Source of the DNA: Thermohalobaculum sp038528605 | GTDB taxonomy: Bacteria; Pseudomonadota; Alphaproteobacteria; Rhodobacterales; Rhodobacteraceae | DNA: 40,866 nucleotides | NCBI GenBank assembly: GCA_038528605.1 | Contig: JBCBEP010000019.1 | Span: forward strand, 1 to 40,866 | Reading direction: 5' to 3' | Notes under the pieces: model-generated | What the model was told of the DNA's origin: nothing | What the model saw: the letters and a program-made list of their open reading frames with translations, nothing else | Databases searched by the model: none | Shown: positions 32,558 through 40,688 of the stretch, piece by piece | How the letters are laid out: each line of letters starts with the position of its first letter | How positions within the stretch are numbered: the stretch's first letter is position 1 | Program-made: the position numbers and the translations under genes

Positions 32558-32587
32558 ATAGTTGAGTGAATCACTCGGCTTTGTCAA
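32558..32587 (-). promoter_or_regulatory. hemP promoter with a central palindrome
   Basis: On the minus strand TTGACA (32582-32587) is followed after 18 bases by AACTAT (32558-32563). The spacer contains the perfect 13-bp palindrome GAGTGA-T-TCACTC (32564-32576), ideally placed to block RNA polymerase. An iron- or heme-responsive repressor (Fur, Irr or RirA class) is a reasonable guess; I did not recognise the exact consensus. Confidence 0.5.
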
Positions 32588-32649
32588 TCCGCTGGAATGT
32601 GAAAGGGCGGGACCAGTGGCCCCGCCCCCCAACGCGCAACCCCGGAAAC

Positions 32650-34287
32650 TCAGCGCGGTTCGCTGACCAGCCCCTTCCAGATCGCGATGCAGCCGAGCAG
32701 GAGCACGATCGTGAATGGAAAGCCTGTTGAGACCGTCGCCGCCTGCAGCGCGCCAAGCCCGCCGCCGAGCAGCAGCGCGATCGCCACGAGCCCCTCGAAG
32801 GTGCACCAGAAGACACGCTGCGTCGTCGGCGCATCGGTCTTGCCGCCGGCCGTGATGGTGTCGATCACGAGGCTTCCGCTGTCCGATGAGGTTACGAAGA
32901 ACACCACCACCAGCACGATGGCGATGATCGACGTGATCGAGGAGAGCGGCAGGTCCGATAGCATGCCGAAGAGCGAAAGCTCCGGCTGGTAGCTGTCGAT
33001 GACGTATTGCTTCACCCCGGAGCTTTCCGGGTTCGAGACTACCTGGTCGATGGCAACCCCACCGAACGCGGTCATCCAGAGGACGCAGACGGTTGACGGG
33101 ATGATCAGCACGCAGATGACGAACTCCCGCACGGTGCGCCCCCGGCTCACCCGCGCGATGAACATGCCCACGAAGGGCGACCAGGAGATCCACCAGGCCC
33201 AGTAGAACGCGGTCCAGCCCTGCCGGTAACTGTCATCCTCCCGGCCGAGCGGGTTGGAGAGCGGGACAACCTCCATCGCGTAGTTGGCGATGTTCGAGAA
33301 GAACCCGGTGAGAATGGCCAGCGTGGGCCCCGCGAGGATGACGAAGAGCAGCAGCAGCCCCGCCATCACCATGTTCACCTCCGACAGCACCTTCACGCCA
33401 CCGTCGAGACCCCGCAGCACGGATATCAGCGCCACCGCCGTGATGCCGATGATCAGCAGCACCTGCACGTTGATGCTGTTGGGCACGCCGAAGATGTATT
33501 CGAGGCCCGCATTCGTCTGTTGCGCGCCGTAGCCGAGGGAGGCGGCGAGGCCGAACAGCGTCGAGAACACGGCCAGGATGTCGATCACATGCCCCGGCCA
33601 GCCCCAAACCCGGTCCCCCAGCAGCGGGTAGAACATCGAGCGCATGGTGAGCGGCAGGCCCTTGTTGAATGAGAAGAGGGCGAGAGCCAGCGCCACCACC
33701 GCGTAGATCGCCCAAGGGTGAAGGGCCCAGTGGTAGATCGTGGCGGCCAGCCCCATCGCCTGAGCGGCAGCCAGGTTCTCCTCGATCAGGTTACCGTCCT
33801 CATCGAAGGGGGATGGCACGCCCAGCGGCTCCGAGATTGCCATGTGGTAGACGGGCTCCAGCACGCCGAAGAACATCAGGCCGATGCCCATGCCGGCGGC
33901 GAAGAGCATCGCGAACCAGCCGAAATAGCTGTAATCCGGCGTCGCTTCCTTCCCGCCGAGGCGAACCGAGCCCACAGGCAGCACGATCAGGGCGAGGCAG
34001 AACAGCACGAAGATGTTGGACGCGCTGAGAAAGAACCAGTCGAAGGTCGAGGTGAGCCAGACCCGGATATCGCCGAGGATCGGGCCCGCCTGATCCTGAA
34101 AGATGAGGGTGATGAAGGTGAAGGCGACGATGCTGAGCCCTGAGACGAGGAAGACCGGGTTATGGATGTCGAGGCCGAAGGGGCCGATCTTGGTCTCGAT
34201 ATTGTCCTGACCGATCTCGTAATCCGTATCATAGAGCTGGGCGGCCCCTTCCGGCGCCGGTATGCCCTGTTGGTCCATATCGCTCAT
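32650..34287 (-). CDS. BCCT-family betaine/choline/carnitine transporter
   Basis: A 545-residue secondary transporter with 12 hydrophobic helices. Diagnostic motifs are GMGIGLMFFGVLEPVYHM (helix 3), the aromatic box of helix 4 (HWALHPWAIYAVV, matching Trp/Trp/Tyr of BetP) and the helix 8 Trp motif FYWAWWISWSPFVGMFIARVSRGRT. These residues build the quaternary-ammonium site, so glycine betaine or a relative is probable. The gene suggests adaptation to saline surroundings. Start ATG 34287 after GGGGA; 46 upstream in-frame codons overlap the nth control region and are excluded. The BetP-like regulatory C-terminal extension is absent. Confidence 0.94.
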   Translation of the reverse strand: MSDMDQQGIPAPEGAAQLYDTDYEIGQDNIETKIGPFGLDIHNPVFLVSGLSIVAFTFITLIFQDQAGPILGDIRVWLTSTFDWFFLSASNIFVLFCLALIVLPVGSVRLGGKEATPDYSYFGWFAMLFAAGMGIGLMFFGVLEPVYHMAISEPLGVPSPFDEDGNLIEENLAAAQAMGLAATIYHWALHPWAIYAVVALALALFSFNKGLPLTMRSMFYPLLGDRVWGWPGHVIDILAVFSTLFGLAASLGYGAQQTNAGLEYIFGVPNSINVQVLLIIGITAVALISVLRGLDGGVKVLSEVNMVMAGLLLLFVILAGPTLAILTGFFSNIANYAMEVVPLSNPLGREDDSYRQGWTAFYWAWWISWSPFVGMFIARVSRGRTVREFVICVLIIPSTVCVLWMTAFGGVAIDQVVSNPESSGVKQYVIDSYQPELSLFGMLSDLPLSSITSIIAIVLVVVFFVTSSDSGSLVIDTITAGGKTDAPTTQRVFWCTFEGLVAIALLLGGGLGALQAATVSTGFPFTIVLLLGCIAIWKGLVSEPR

Positions 34288-34403
34288 GGTATCCCCGATG
34301 CTGGTTTCTGCCCTGAAATCGGGCCGGTGCGGGTGATGGTTGCGACACCGCGCACCCGACCACGTAGCGAGGGGATGGGTTGCGTCGAGCCCGGGGGGCT
34401 GGC

Positions 34404-35246
34404 ATGCCGCTCGCGATGACGCCACAGCTCTCCTATCATGATATCCGTGAGTGCTTTCGCCGGCTCGCTCTGGAGCGGCCCGAGCCAGAAGGCGAGCTCG
34501 AGCACAGCAACGCCTACACGCTGGTCGTGGCCGTCGCCCTTTCGGCGCAGGCCACGGACAAGGGCGTGAACCGCGCGACCCGCGAGCTCTTCAAGATAGT
34601 GGATACGCCGGAGAAAATGCTGGCGCTCGGCGAAGAGGCGCTGATCGAACACATCCGCACCATCGGGCTCTTCCGCAACAAGGCGAAGAACGTGATGAAG
34701 CTCTCCCGCATCCTCGTGGAGGAACATGGCGGGCAGGTGCCTTCCTCCCGCGCCGCGCTGGCTGCCCTGCCGGGCGTTGGGCGGAAGACGGCGAACGTGG
34801 TGCTCAACATGTGGTGGCGCCATCCGGCCCAGGCGGTGGACACGCATGTCTTCCGCGTCTGCAACCGCACCGGCATCGCGCCGGGCAAGGATGTGGTGGC
34901 GGTGGAGCGGGCAATCGACGATCAGGTGCCGGCGGAGTACGCGCTCCATGCCCATCACTGGCTGATCCTGCACGGGCGCTACACCTGTGTGGCCCGGAAG
35001 CCGAACTGTGCAGCCTGCGCCATCGCCGATCTCTGCCAGTTCGACGAGAAAACCGGCGCCGCGAGCGCCACAGCACCGGATGAGCCACCGGTGCTTGGCG
35101 AGGGCGGCGAGCCGAAGAAACCGAAACGCAAGGCCGCCTCTGCCAAAGCGGTGGGCAAGTCCGCGGCCAGAGCGGTCACCAAAGCAACCGGCAAGGCGAA
35201 GGCGAGGCTGGTGGCCAAGCGCGCCAAGGCGCCAGCGAAGGAATGA
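34404..35246 (+). CDS. nth: Endonuclease III with histone-H1-like C-terminal tail
   Basis: A 280-residue DNA glycosylase/AP lyase that removes oxidised pyrimidines. The helix-hairpin-helix LPGVGRKTANVV with catalytic Lys, the Asp of VDTHVFRV, and the 4Fe-4S ligands Cys-x6-Cys-x2-Cys-x5-Cys (CVARKPNCAACAIADLC) are all intact. The family normally ends soon after the cluster; here about 55 more residues follow, mostly Lys, Ala and Arg with repeated K-A-x and A-K-R units, like histone H1. This could raise non-specific DNA affinity. ATG 34404 is preceded by GGGGGG; ATG 34416 is an alternative. The adenosine kinase gene follows after 4 bases. Confidence 0.94.
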   Translation: MPLAMTPQLSYHDIRECFRRLALERPEPEGELEHSNAYTLVVAVALSAQATDKGVNRATRELFKIVDTPEKMLALGEEALIEHIRTIGLFRNKAKNVMKLSRILVEEHGGQVPSSRAALAALPGVGRKTANVVLNMWWRHPAQAVDTHVFRVCNRTGIAPGKDVVAVERAIDDQVPAEYALHAHHWLILHGRYTCVARKPNCAACAIADLCQFDEKTGAASATAPDEPPVLGEGGEPKKPKRKAASAKAVGKSAARAVTKATGKAKARLVAKRAKAPAKE

Positions 35247-35250
35247 GAAG

Positions 35251-36261
35251 ATGACGGACCGCTTCGATCTCGTGGGTATCGGTAACGCGCTCGTGGACGT
35301 GCTGGCGAAGGTCGAGGATGGGTTCCTGACCGAGCAGGGTGTCGAGAAGGGCGTGATGCAGCTCATCGACACGGCGCGGGCTGAGGCGCTCTATGCCGCG
35401 ATGCCGCCGTCGCAGGAGGTCTCGGGCGGGTCCGGCGCCAACACGCTGGTCGGGGCGGCGCAGCTCGGCCTGCGCTCGGCCTATGTGGGCAAGGTGCGGG
35501 ACGATCAGCTCGGCACGATCTTCGCCCATGATATTCGCGCGGCCGGTGTGCATTACGACGGGCCGCTGGTGACCGACCCTGCGGCGGCGAACGGGGACCC
35601 GACGGGCCGCTGCCTCATCTGCGTGACGTCGGATGGCGAGCGGTCGATGAACACTTATCTCGGCGCCTCCGTCACCATGGATGCCGCTGATATCGACGAG
35701 GGGCTGATGGAGCGGGCGGACTGGCTCTATCTCGAAGGCTATCTCTTCGACACGGACGATTCGAAGGAAGCCTATGCCAAGGCCATCGCTGCCGTGAAGC
35801 GGGGCGGCGGGCGGATCGCCTTCACCTGCTCCGATCCGTTCTGCATCGCCCGCCACCGGGACGATATGAACCGGCTGATCGACGAACATGTGGATCTGCT
35901 CTTCGCCAATAGGGCTGAGGCACTGGCGCTGGTAGGCACGGAGAGCCTCGACATCGCGGAGGAGGCCATCGCTCGGCGCGTGGCCTGTGCGGCGGTGACG
36001 CTCTCCGACGAGGGCGCGCTGGTGCGCCGGGGCGACGTTCGGGCCCATGCTGCCCCGCAGGCGGTGGACATCATGGACGCGACCGGGGCGGGCGATCTCT
36101 TCGCCGCAGGGTTCATCGCCGGGCTGGTGCGGGGGCTCGACGACGAACGCGCGGCCCATATGGGCAATGCGGCTGCGGCCCACATCATCACCCGCATGGG
36201 CCCCCGCAGTGGAGAGCTCGCCGCGGCGCTCGCCTCCCAAGGCTACCCGATCGCCGCCTGA
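35251..36261 (+). CDS. Adenosine kinase (PfkB family)
   Basis: A 336-residue PfkB-type kinase. The nucleoside-binding GGSGANTLVGAAQLGL (about 58-73) and the C-terminal anion-hole signature DATGAGDLFAAGF, with catalytic Asp in TGAGD, are present. The N-terminal FDLVGIGNALVDVLAKV is typical of the alphaproteobacterial adenosine kinase group, which salvages adenosine to AMP. Another PfkB sugar substrate cannot be fully excluded. Follows nth by 4 bases; a terminator comes 19 bases after its stop. Confidence 0.9.
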   Translation: MTDRFDLVGIGNALVDVLAKVEDGFLTEQGVEKGVMQLIDTARAEALYAAMPPSQEVSGGSGANTLVGAAQLGLRSAYVGKVRDDQLGTIFAHDIRAAGVHYDGPLVTDPAAANGDPTGRCLICVTSDGERSMNTYLGASVTMDAADIDEGLMERADWLYLEGYLFDTDDSKEAYAKAIAAVKRGGGRIAFTCSDPFCIARHRDDMNRLIDEHVDLLFANRAEALALVGTESLDIAEEAIARRVACAAVTLSDEGALVRRGDVRAHAAPQAVDIMDATGAGDLFAAGFIAGLVRGLDDERAAHMGNAAAAHIITRMGPRSGELAAALASQGYPIAA

Positions 36262-36279
36262 GCCATCGAGCGAGACGGC

Positions 36280-36308
36280 ATCCCGGCTGGTCGCCGGGAT
36301 CGGTTTTT
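36280..36308 (+). terminator. Rho-independent terminator after adenosine kinase
   Basis: AUCCCGGC pairs with GCCGGGAU across a 5-base loop (36280-36300) and is followed within three bases by UUUUU. It ends the nth-adenosine kinase transcript ahead of the converging L,D-transpeptidase gene. Confidence 0.9.
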
Positions 36309-36367
36309 GCGGGGTCTCTGCAGTGGGTGGGTCATCCTTCATCCGCCCCGCTTTTAGGGAAGTGGTC

Positions 36368-36907
36368 TCAGGCGCGGATGATGAGCCTGGAGCCGGGGCC
36401 CCAGCGTGCGAGGATCCAAGCGAGGTGGTCCGGGCGGAAGGCGACGCAGCCGGCCGTGGGAAAGCGCGGGCGGCGCCAGGCATGGATGAAGATGGCCGAG
36501 CCTCTGCCGGGGATTACGGGGTCGGTGTTGTGGTCGGTGATGGCGCAGAGGTCGTAGAGCCCGTCGCCCCGGCGCATGGCGTCCGCCGGGTATGGATGGG
36601 GGTGGAGGATGGGGCCGTTATAGTCCGGGTCTGCCGGATCCTCCGCCCAGCCGGTGCGGGGACCGAGGGCGCGGACCCGGAGGCACGTGCACGGTGCCGG
36701 CACACGATCAGGCCGGACATATAGCTTGGTGAGGCGCCAGATGCCGGCGGGGGTGGCGCCGTCTCCTTCGCGCTTCTCTTCGGCGGGAACAATCCCGCCC
36801 CGCCCGATGCTGCAGGGGAAGCGGCGACCCTGGAAGCGGGCGCTCCAGCGGGTCACCACCAGGTCGCAACGCCGGCGCGCTGCGTCGTATGATGCGCCCG
36901 CGGGCAT
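36368..36907 (-). CDS. YkuD-type L,D-transpeptidase family protein, no signal peptide
   Basis: A 179-residue protein consisting only of a YkuD catalytic domain. The signature is in IFIHAWRRPRFPTAGCVAF, where the His and the Cys of T-A-G-C form the active site. The first 50 residues include the family's G-x-GG...K-x-EGDGATPAG entry loop. No signal peptide or membrane anchor is visible from ATG 36907, though the enzymes act on peptidoglycan in the periplasm. The protein may be exported otherwise, or the annotated start may miss upstream sequence that overlaps ribA. It follows ribA by 2 bases. Confidence 0.88.
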   Translation of the reverse strand: MPAGASYDAARRRCDLVVTRWSARFQGRRFPCSIGRGGIVPAEEKREGDGATPAGIWRLTKLYVRPDRVPAPCTCLRVRALGPRTGWAEDPADPDYNGPILHPHPYPADAMRRGDGLYDLCAITDHNTDPVIPGRGSAIFIHAWRRPRFPTAGCVAFRPDHLAWILARWGPGSRLIIRA

Positions 36908-36909
36908 GA

Positions 36910-38058
36910 CTAGAGCATATGGCCGGACTTGGCGGCCTTAGTGGCGAGGTAGCGGGCATTGAGGGGGTTCTCGCCCACCTTGAGCGGCACCCTCTGGGCC
37001 ACCGCCACGCCGGAGGCTTCCATCATCGCGAGCTTGCCCGGGTTGTTGGTCATGAGGCGCACGGAGGCGAAGCCCATGGCCTTCAGCATCTCGGCGCCCA
37101 GGCGGAAGTCGCGCTCATCGTCTTCGAAACCGAGGCGGTGGTTCGCCTCCACCGTGTCGAAGCCCTCGTCCTGCAGCGCGTAGGCGCGCATCTTGTTGGC
37201 GAGGCCGATGCCGCGGCCTTCCTGGTTCATGTAGAGGAGGACGCCCTGCCCTTCCTCCGCAATCTGGCCGAGGGCGGCGGCAAGCTGGGGGCCGCAGTCG
37301 CATTTGAGGGAGCCGATCACGTCCCCGGTGAAGCAGGCGGAGTGGAGCCGGGAGAGAACGGCCGCGCCGCGCGGGGGGGCGCCGATCTCCACGGCGTAGT
37401 GCTCCTCCCCACCATCGGCCGGGCGGAAGACATGGACGCGCCCATGCTCGGCAAGGCGCAGCGGCACCCGGGCGCCCGAGACCAGCATCATGCGGGTCAT
37501 CGCATCCGCGGCGCGCTTCACCGTGCCGGCATCGAGCAGTGTGAGTTCCGCTTCGGCTGCGAAGCGGGCGATGGCGGCTGGGTCGGCCCAGGTGGCGACG
37601 ACGGCGGCGGGCAGGAGGCGGGCCTGCTTCGTGAGCGTGAGGGCGAGCTTGTGGAGTGCGGCACTGCCGTCCCGCCGCGTGGCATAGGGTCCCTTGAGCG
37701 GGGTGGCCATGTCGGCGCTCGGGTCGGCGGTGGCGCGGACCCAGCGGATCGTCGCGTCAGCCGGCAGGCGGATGCGGGCGAGCGTGCCGTCATAGGCCCT
37801 GGCGCGCAGGGTTTCCGCACGCCAATGGGTGACGGCGAGATCGATCGCGCCCGGCGCCTCGTCCAGCCCGCCGGCGGCCACCAGCGTGCGGAAGGCTTCC
37901 AGGCGCTCTGGCGAGAGCGTTTCTGCCGCCAGCACCAGCGCCCCGCCCGCATCGCCGCCGTGCTCGCCGACGAGGGCGATGGGCGCGCCCATGCGCAGAT
38001 CGGACCGCGCGCGGGCGACGCGCTCTTCCTCGGTCAGGCGGATGGTGGCATCGGTCAT
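36910..38058 (-). CDS. ribA: GTP cyclohydrolase II with degenerate RibB-like N-terminal domain
   Basis: A 382-residue enzyme for the first step of riboflavin synthesis. The C-terminal 200 residues are a full GTP cyclohydrolase II: zinc ligands in HSACFTGDVIGSLKCDCGPQ, catalytic NQEGRGIGLANKMRAYALQD, and TNNPGKLAMM. The N-terminal 170 residues resemble dihydroxybutanone-phosphate synthase in layout (LVLAAETLSPERLEAF) but lack its acidic metal site, so that activity is probably absent, as in other alphaproteobacterial long RibA proteins. ATG 38058; the upstream in-frame extension is unconserved. Co-transcribed with the YkuD gene. Confidence 0.92.
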   Translation of the reverse strand: MTDATIRLTEEERVARARSDLRMGAPIALVGEHGGDAGGALVLAAETLSPERLEAFRTLVAAGGLDEAPGAIDLAVTHWRAETLRARAYDGTLARIRLPADATIRWVRATADPSADMATPLKGPYATRRDGSAALHKLALTLTKQARLLPAAVVATWADPAAIARFAAEAELTLLDAGTVKRAADAMTRMMLVSGARVPLRLAEHGRVHVFRPADGGEEHYAVEIGAPPRGAAVLSRLHSACFTGDVIGSLKCDCGPQLAAALGQIAEEGQGVLLYMNQEGRGIGLANKMRAYALQDEGFDTVEANHRLGFEDDERDFRLGAEMLKAMGFASVRLMTNNPGKLAMMEASGVAVAQRVPLKVGENPLNARYLATKAAKSGHML

Positions 38059-38294
38059 AGCTCGGTTCCTATCCCGCGCCCGCGCGCGGTGCACGTCCTT
38101 AAGCGCAACACATGGGCGGCCGGAAGGCTCCCGCGCCCCCCTGCGCTGAAACATCCGCGCGCAAAGCGACACATCGCGGTGATAAACTGACATGCTGGCG
38201 GCGCCGGATCGTTATCAGCCCCATTTGGGCCGCACTGAAAACGGCGCAATGCGGGGATAGTCTCCTCGCAGCCTAGAGACTAGGGAGAAATGCC

Positions 38295-38981
38295 ATGTCC
38301 GTTGCCCGGAAGATCCTGCTCGTCGACGACGATGCGGACCTGCGCGAGGCGCTCGCGGAACAGCTGATGCTGATCGACGAGTTCGACGTCTACGAGGCTG
38401 AGGACGGCGCGAGCGGGATCGAGCGCGCGAAGGGGGAACTGCACGACATCGTCATCCTCGATGTCGGCCTGCCCGATATGGACGGACGCGAGGTCTGCCG
38501 CCTGATGCGACGGCAGGGGGTGAAGTGCCCGATCCTCATGCTCACCGGTCAATCCTCGGATGCCGACCAGATTCTCGGACTTGATTCGGGTGCAAATGAC
38601 TACGTGACGAAGCCCTTCAAGTTCCCGGTACTCCTCGCCCGCATCCGCGCGCAGCTCCGCCAGCACGAGCAGTCGGAGGACGCGGTGTTCCCCCTGGGCC
38701 CCTACACCTTCCGCCCGGGTGCGAAGCTGCTGGTGGACGAGGCTGAACGTAAAATCAGATTGACAGAAAAAGAGACCAACATACTGAAATTCCTGTATCG
38801 CGCGGGTGGGCGGACCATCGACCGGGACACCCTGTTGCGCGAGGTTTGGGGCTATAATGCAGGGGTAACAACGCATACGTTGGAGACCCATGTGTACCGG
38901 CTGCGCCAGAAGATCGAGCCCGACCCGAGCCAGGCGCGCATCCTCCTGACGGATGCGGGCGGATACAGGCTAGGGTTGTAA
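38295..38981 (+). CDS. cenR: OmpR-family response regulator, CenR-like
   Basis: A 228-residue regulator with receiver (KILLVDDDADLREALAEQ; phospho-acceptor Asp in IVILDVGLPDMDG; Lys in YVTKPFKFP) and a winged-helix DNA-binding domain (LTEKETNILKFLYRAGG...GVTTHTLETHVYRLRQKIE). The N-terminal sequence and overall length fit CenR, the conserved alphaproteobacterial envelope regulator that is essential in Caulobacter. The assignment rests on remembered similarity, not on a search. No kinase gene is adjacent, which agrees with CenR's usual orphan position. ATG 38295 after GGGAGAAA. Between ribA and this gene (236 bases) I found no convincing promoter motif. Confidence 0.88.
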   Translation: MSVARKILLVDDDADLREALAEQLMLIDEFDVYEAEDGASGIERAKGELHDIVILDVGLPDMDGREVCRLMRRQGVKCPILMLTGQSSDADQILGLDSGANDYVTKPFKFPVLLARIRAQLRQHEQSEDAVFPLGPYTFRPGAKLLVDEAERKIRLTEKETNILKFLYRAGGRTIDRDTLLREVWGYNAGVTTHTLETHVYRLRQKIEPDPSQARILLTDAGGYRLGL

Positions 38982-38991
38982 TCGCTGGCTC

Positions 38992-39019
38992 TTGAAAGCC
39001 TAGGCGTGGAAGCTTTATC
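38992..39019 (+). promoter_or_regulatory. Predicted promoter of the small RNA
   Basis: TTGAAA (38992-38997), a 16-base spacer and TTTATC (39014-39019) form a plausible sigma-70 promoter starting 11 bases after the cenR stop. The predicted start near 39026 coincides with the first base pairs of a chain of stem-loops. Confidence 0.45.
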
Positions 39020-39025
39020 TTGAAG

Positions 39026-39148
39026 CAGGCAGCGGATCCCCCCTCAACCCGGCTGCCCCGGAACGGGAGCCCCCTCTACCCGTTCCATCCAGACCCTGAA
39101 AGGGTCGGCGCCCGGTACTTTCCCCCAGGTACCGGGCGCTTCCTTTTC
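39026..39148 (+). ncRNA. Candidate small RNA with four stem-loops and C-rich loops
   Basis: About 123 bases between cenR and xth fold into four consecutive hairpins: GGCAGC/GCUGCC (39028-39057), GGAACGGG/CCCGUUCC (39060-39086), GACCC/GGGUC (39092-39106) and an 11-bp terminator stem with U-rich end (39108-39148). Loops 1, 2 and 4 each carry a run of five or six C residues, two of them followed by CU. Such C-rich loops could pair with Shine-Dalgarno sequences, as proposed for the CCUCC-loop small RNAs of Alphaproteobacteria. It could instead be only a structured 3' end of the cenR mRNA. Confidence 0.5.
39108..39148 (+). terminator. Rho-independent terminator before xth
   Basis: A perfect 11-bp stem GCGCCCGGUAC/GUACCGGGCGC with a 10-base loop is followed by UUCCUUUUCC. 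It ends the cenR transcript and/or the candidate small RNA. Confidence 0.88.
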
Positions 39149-39221
39149 CGGCCTCCGCCGTTCTTGAGCGCGGCAGCGGCGCGGGCTAGGCAAGCGGTGG
39201 AACCCCTCTCGGAGAGCCCCC

Positions 39222-40010
39222 ATGCCGTTGACGATAGCCACCTGGAACATCAACTCAGTGCGTCTGCGCGAAGCGCTGGTGGCCGAGTTCCTCGAGGCTG
39301 AGAAGCCGGATGTGCTGTGCCTTCAGGAAACCAAGACCCCGGTGGACAAGTTCCCGCGGGAGCGCTTTGCCGAGCTTGGCTACACCCACCTCGTGGCACG
39401 GGGGGAGAAGGGGTACAACGGCGTCGGTATTCTCGCGCGCGTGCCAATCGAAGATGCAGGGCAGGCGGATTTCTGCGGCAAAGGTGATGCCCGCCACGTG
39501 GCGGCGCGCCTGGCGGATGGCACAGTTATCCACAACCTATACGTGCCTGCCGGTGGGGATGAGCCTAACCGCACGAAGAACCCGAAATTCGCTCACAAGC
39601 TCGATTTCGTGGCCGAGATGGCGGACTGGCAGGGCGAAGCTGGGGCCGCTGCCATCGCGGTCGGTGACCTCAATATCGCCCCGCTGGAGAACGATGTCTG
39701 GTCGCATCAGCAGATGCTGAAGGTGGTCAGCCACACGCCCGTCGAATGCGAAGCGTTCGAGGCGGCGCGGGCGGCGGGCGGCTGGGAGGATGTCATGCGC
39801 CGGGACATCCCGGAGCCCGAGAAGCTCTATTCCTGGTGGTCCTACCGCGCGAAAGACTGGGCGCTTTCGGACCGCGGGCGCCGCCTCGACCATATCTGGG
39901 CGCGGGGCGTGACCGCAGTCGCCGGCTCCACGCGCGTGTTAAAGCCATGGCGTGGCAAGGAAAAGCCGTCCGACCACGTGCCGGTTCTGGTGGATTTCGA
40001 GATCGGGTGA
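39222..40010 (+). CDS. xth: Exodeoxyribonuclease III
   Basis: A 262-residue AP endonuclease/3'-exonuclease of the exonuclease III family. Motifs: IATWNINSVRLR (metal-binding Asn), CLQETKTP with the metal-binding Glu, GDLNIAPLENDVW with catalytic Asp/Asn, RLDHIW and C-terminal SDHVPVLVDF with the catalytic His. It acts in base excision repair, working after glycosylases such as Nth. It converges with lolA, separated by 20 bases with a small 6-bp dyad. ATG 39222 is preceded by GGAGAG. Confidence 0.95.
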   Translation: MPLTIATWNINSVRLREALVAEFLEAEKPDVLCLQETKTPVDKFPRERFAELGYTHLVARGEKGYNGVGILARVPIEDAGQADFCGKGDARHVAARLADGTVIHNLYVPAGGDEPNRTKNPKFAHKLDFVAEMADWQGEAGAAAIAVGDLNIAPLENDVWSHQQMLKVVSHTPVECEAFEAARAAGGWEDVMRRDIPEPEKLYSWWSYRAKDWALSDRGRRLDHIWARGVTAVAGSTRVLKPWRGKEKPSDHVPVLVDFEIG

Positions 40011-40030
40011 GCGGGCGGAAACCGTCCGCC

Positions 40031-40648
40031 TCAGTTCCCGCTCGGATCGCTGATGAAGAAAAGCTCGGGGTCGAGCTTGATGTTTGCCCGGGTCTCCGAC
40101 AGCGCGACCGTGGTAGTGAGGCCCTGCGCGTCGAGCACCACCCACTGGCGGAGTTCAAGCGGCTGATCGGAAAACACCATCGTGATGGAGCCCTGGTCCG
40201 GCTCCTGTGGGTCGATGGCGGTGACGCGGATCTGGCCGTTGCCCGTTTCGATGCGTGTTACGGCGCCAGCGCGGCGCAGGTCCACGCGCTCGTCCAGGAG
40301 TAGTGCGAGCGGCGTCTGGCCGAGGGGATAGCGGTCGAGCGTTTCGGACGCCCGGTCGTAGACGCCCACCCAAGTGCCGTCCGCGATCACCAGCGCAGGG
40401 TTCGGCAGATCGTACTCGAACCGCATGCGGCCGGGGCGGCGGAGATAGAACTGCCCGGTGCTCACATCGCCGTCCGGGCCCACCTGAACGAACTCGCCCG
40501 TCAGCGTGCTGGTCCCGTTCAGGTAGTTGGAGATGCGCGCCAGGTCCCGCGCCTCGTCGCCCGAGAAGGACTGCGCGAGGACGCCCGCAGGGAGCATCAG
40601 GGCGGCGATGCCGGCGCCGAGGCCGGCCAGAGCAAAACGACGTTTCAT
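40031..40648 (-). CDS. lolA: Outer-membrane lipoprotein carrier protein LolA
   Basis: A 205-residue periplasmic chaperone that carries lipoproteins from LolCDE to the outer membrane. It has a Sec signal peptide (cleavage near VLAQ, residue 26), then ISNYLNGTSTLTGEFVQ and the diagnostic GQFYLRRPGRMRFEYDLPNPALVIADGTWV with the Arg-Pro-Gly-(R/K)-x-R-F strand. It pairs with xth in a tail-to-tail order common in Rhodobacterales. The second LolA-like domain in this window (in the RND fusion) is only distantly similar. Confidence 0.94.
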   Translation of the reverse strand: MKRRFALAGLGAGIAALMLPAGVLAQSFSGDEARDLARISNYLNGTSTLTGEFVQVGPDGDVSTGQFYLRRPGRMRFEYDLPNPALVIADGTWVGVYDRASETLDRYPLGQTPLALLLDERVDLRRAGAVTRIETGNGQIRVTAIDPQEPDQGSITMVFSDQPLELRQWVVLDAQGLTTTVALSETRANIKLDPELFFISDPSGN

Positions 40649-40664
40649 GAGCCCGTTCTATAGC

Positions 40665-40688
40665 GGCTGGGCCGGGCCGTGCCCAGCC
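40665..40688. promoter_or_regulatory. Inverted repeat in the lolA leader
   Basis: GGCTGGGC and GCCCAGCC with an 8-base spacer lie 17 bases upstream of the lolA start. This may be a leader hairpin or the terminator stem of a gene beyond the right edge; no U tract is seen on either strand. The rest of the right edge (40689-40866) contains no reading frame I recognise. Confidence 0.35.

Noticed and set aside
40014..40030. Shared bidirectional terminator between xth and lolA
   Set aside because: GGCGGA/TCCGCC forms only a 6-bp stem and neither side has a U tract.
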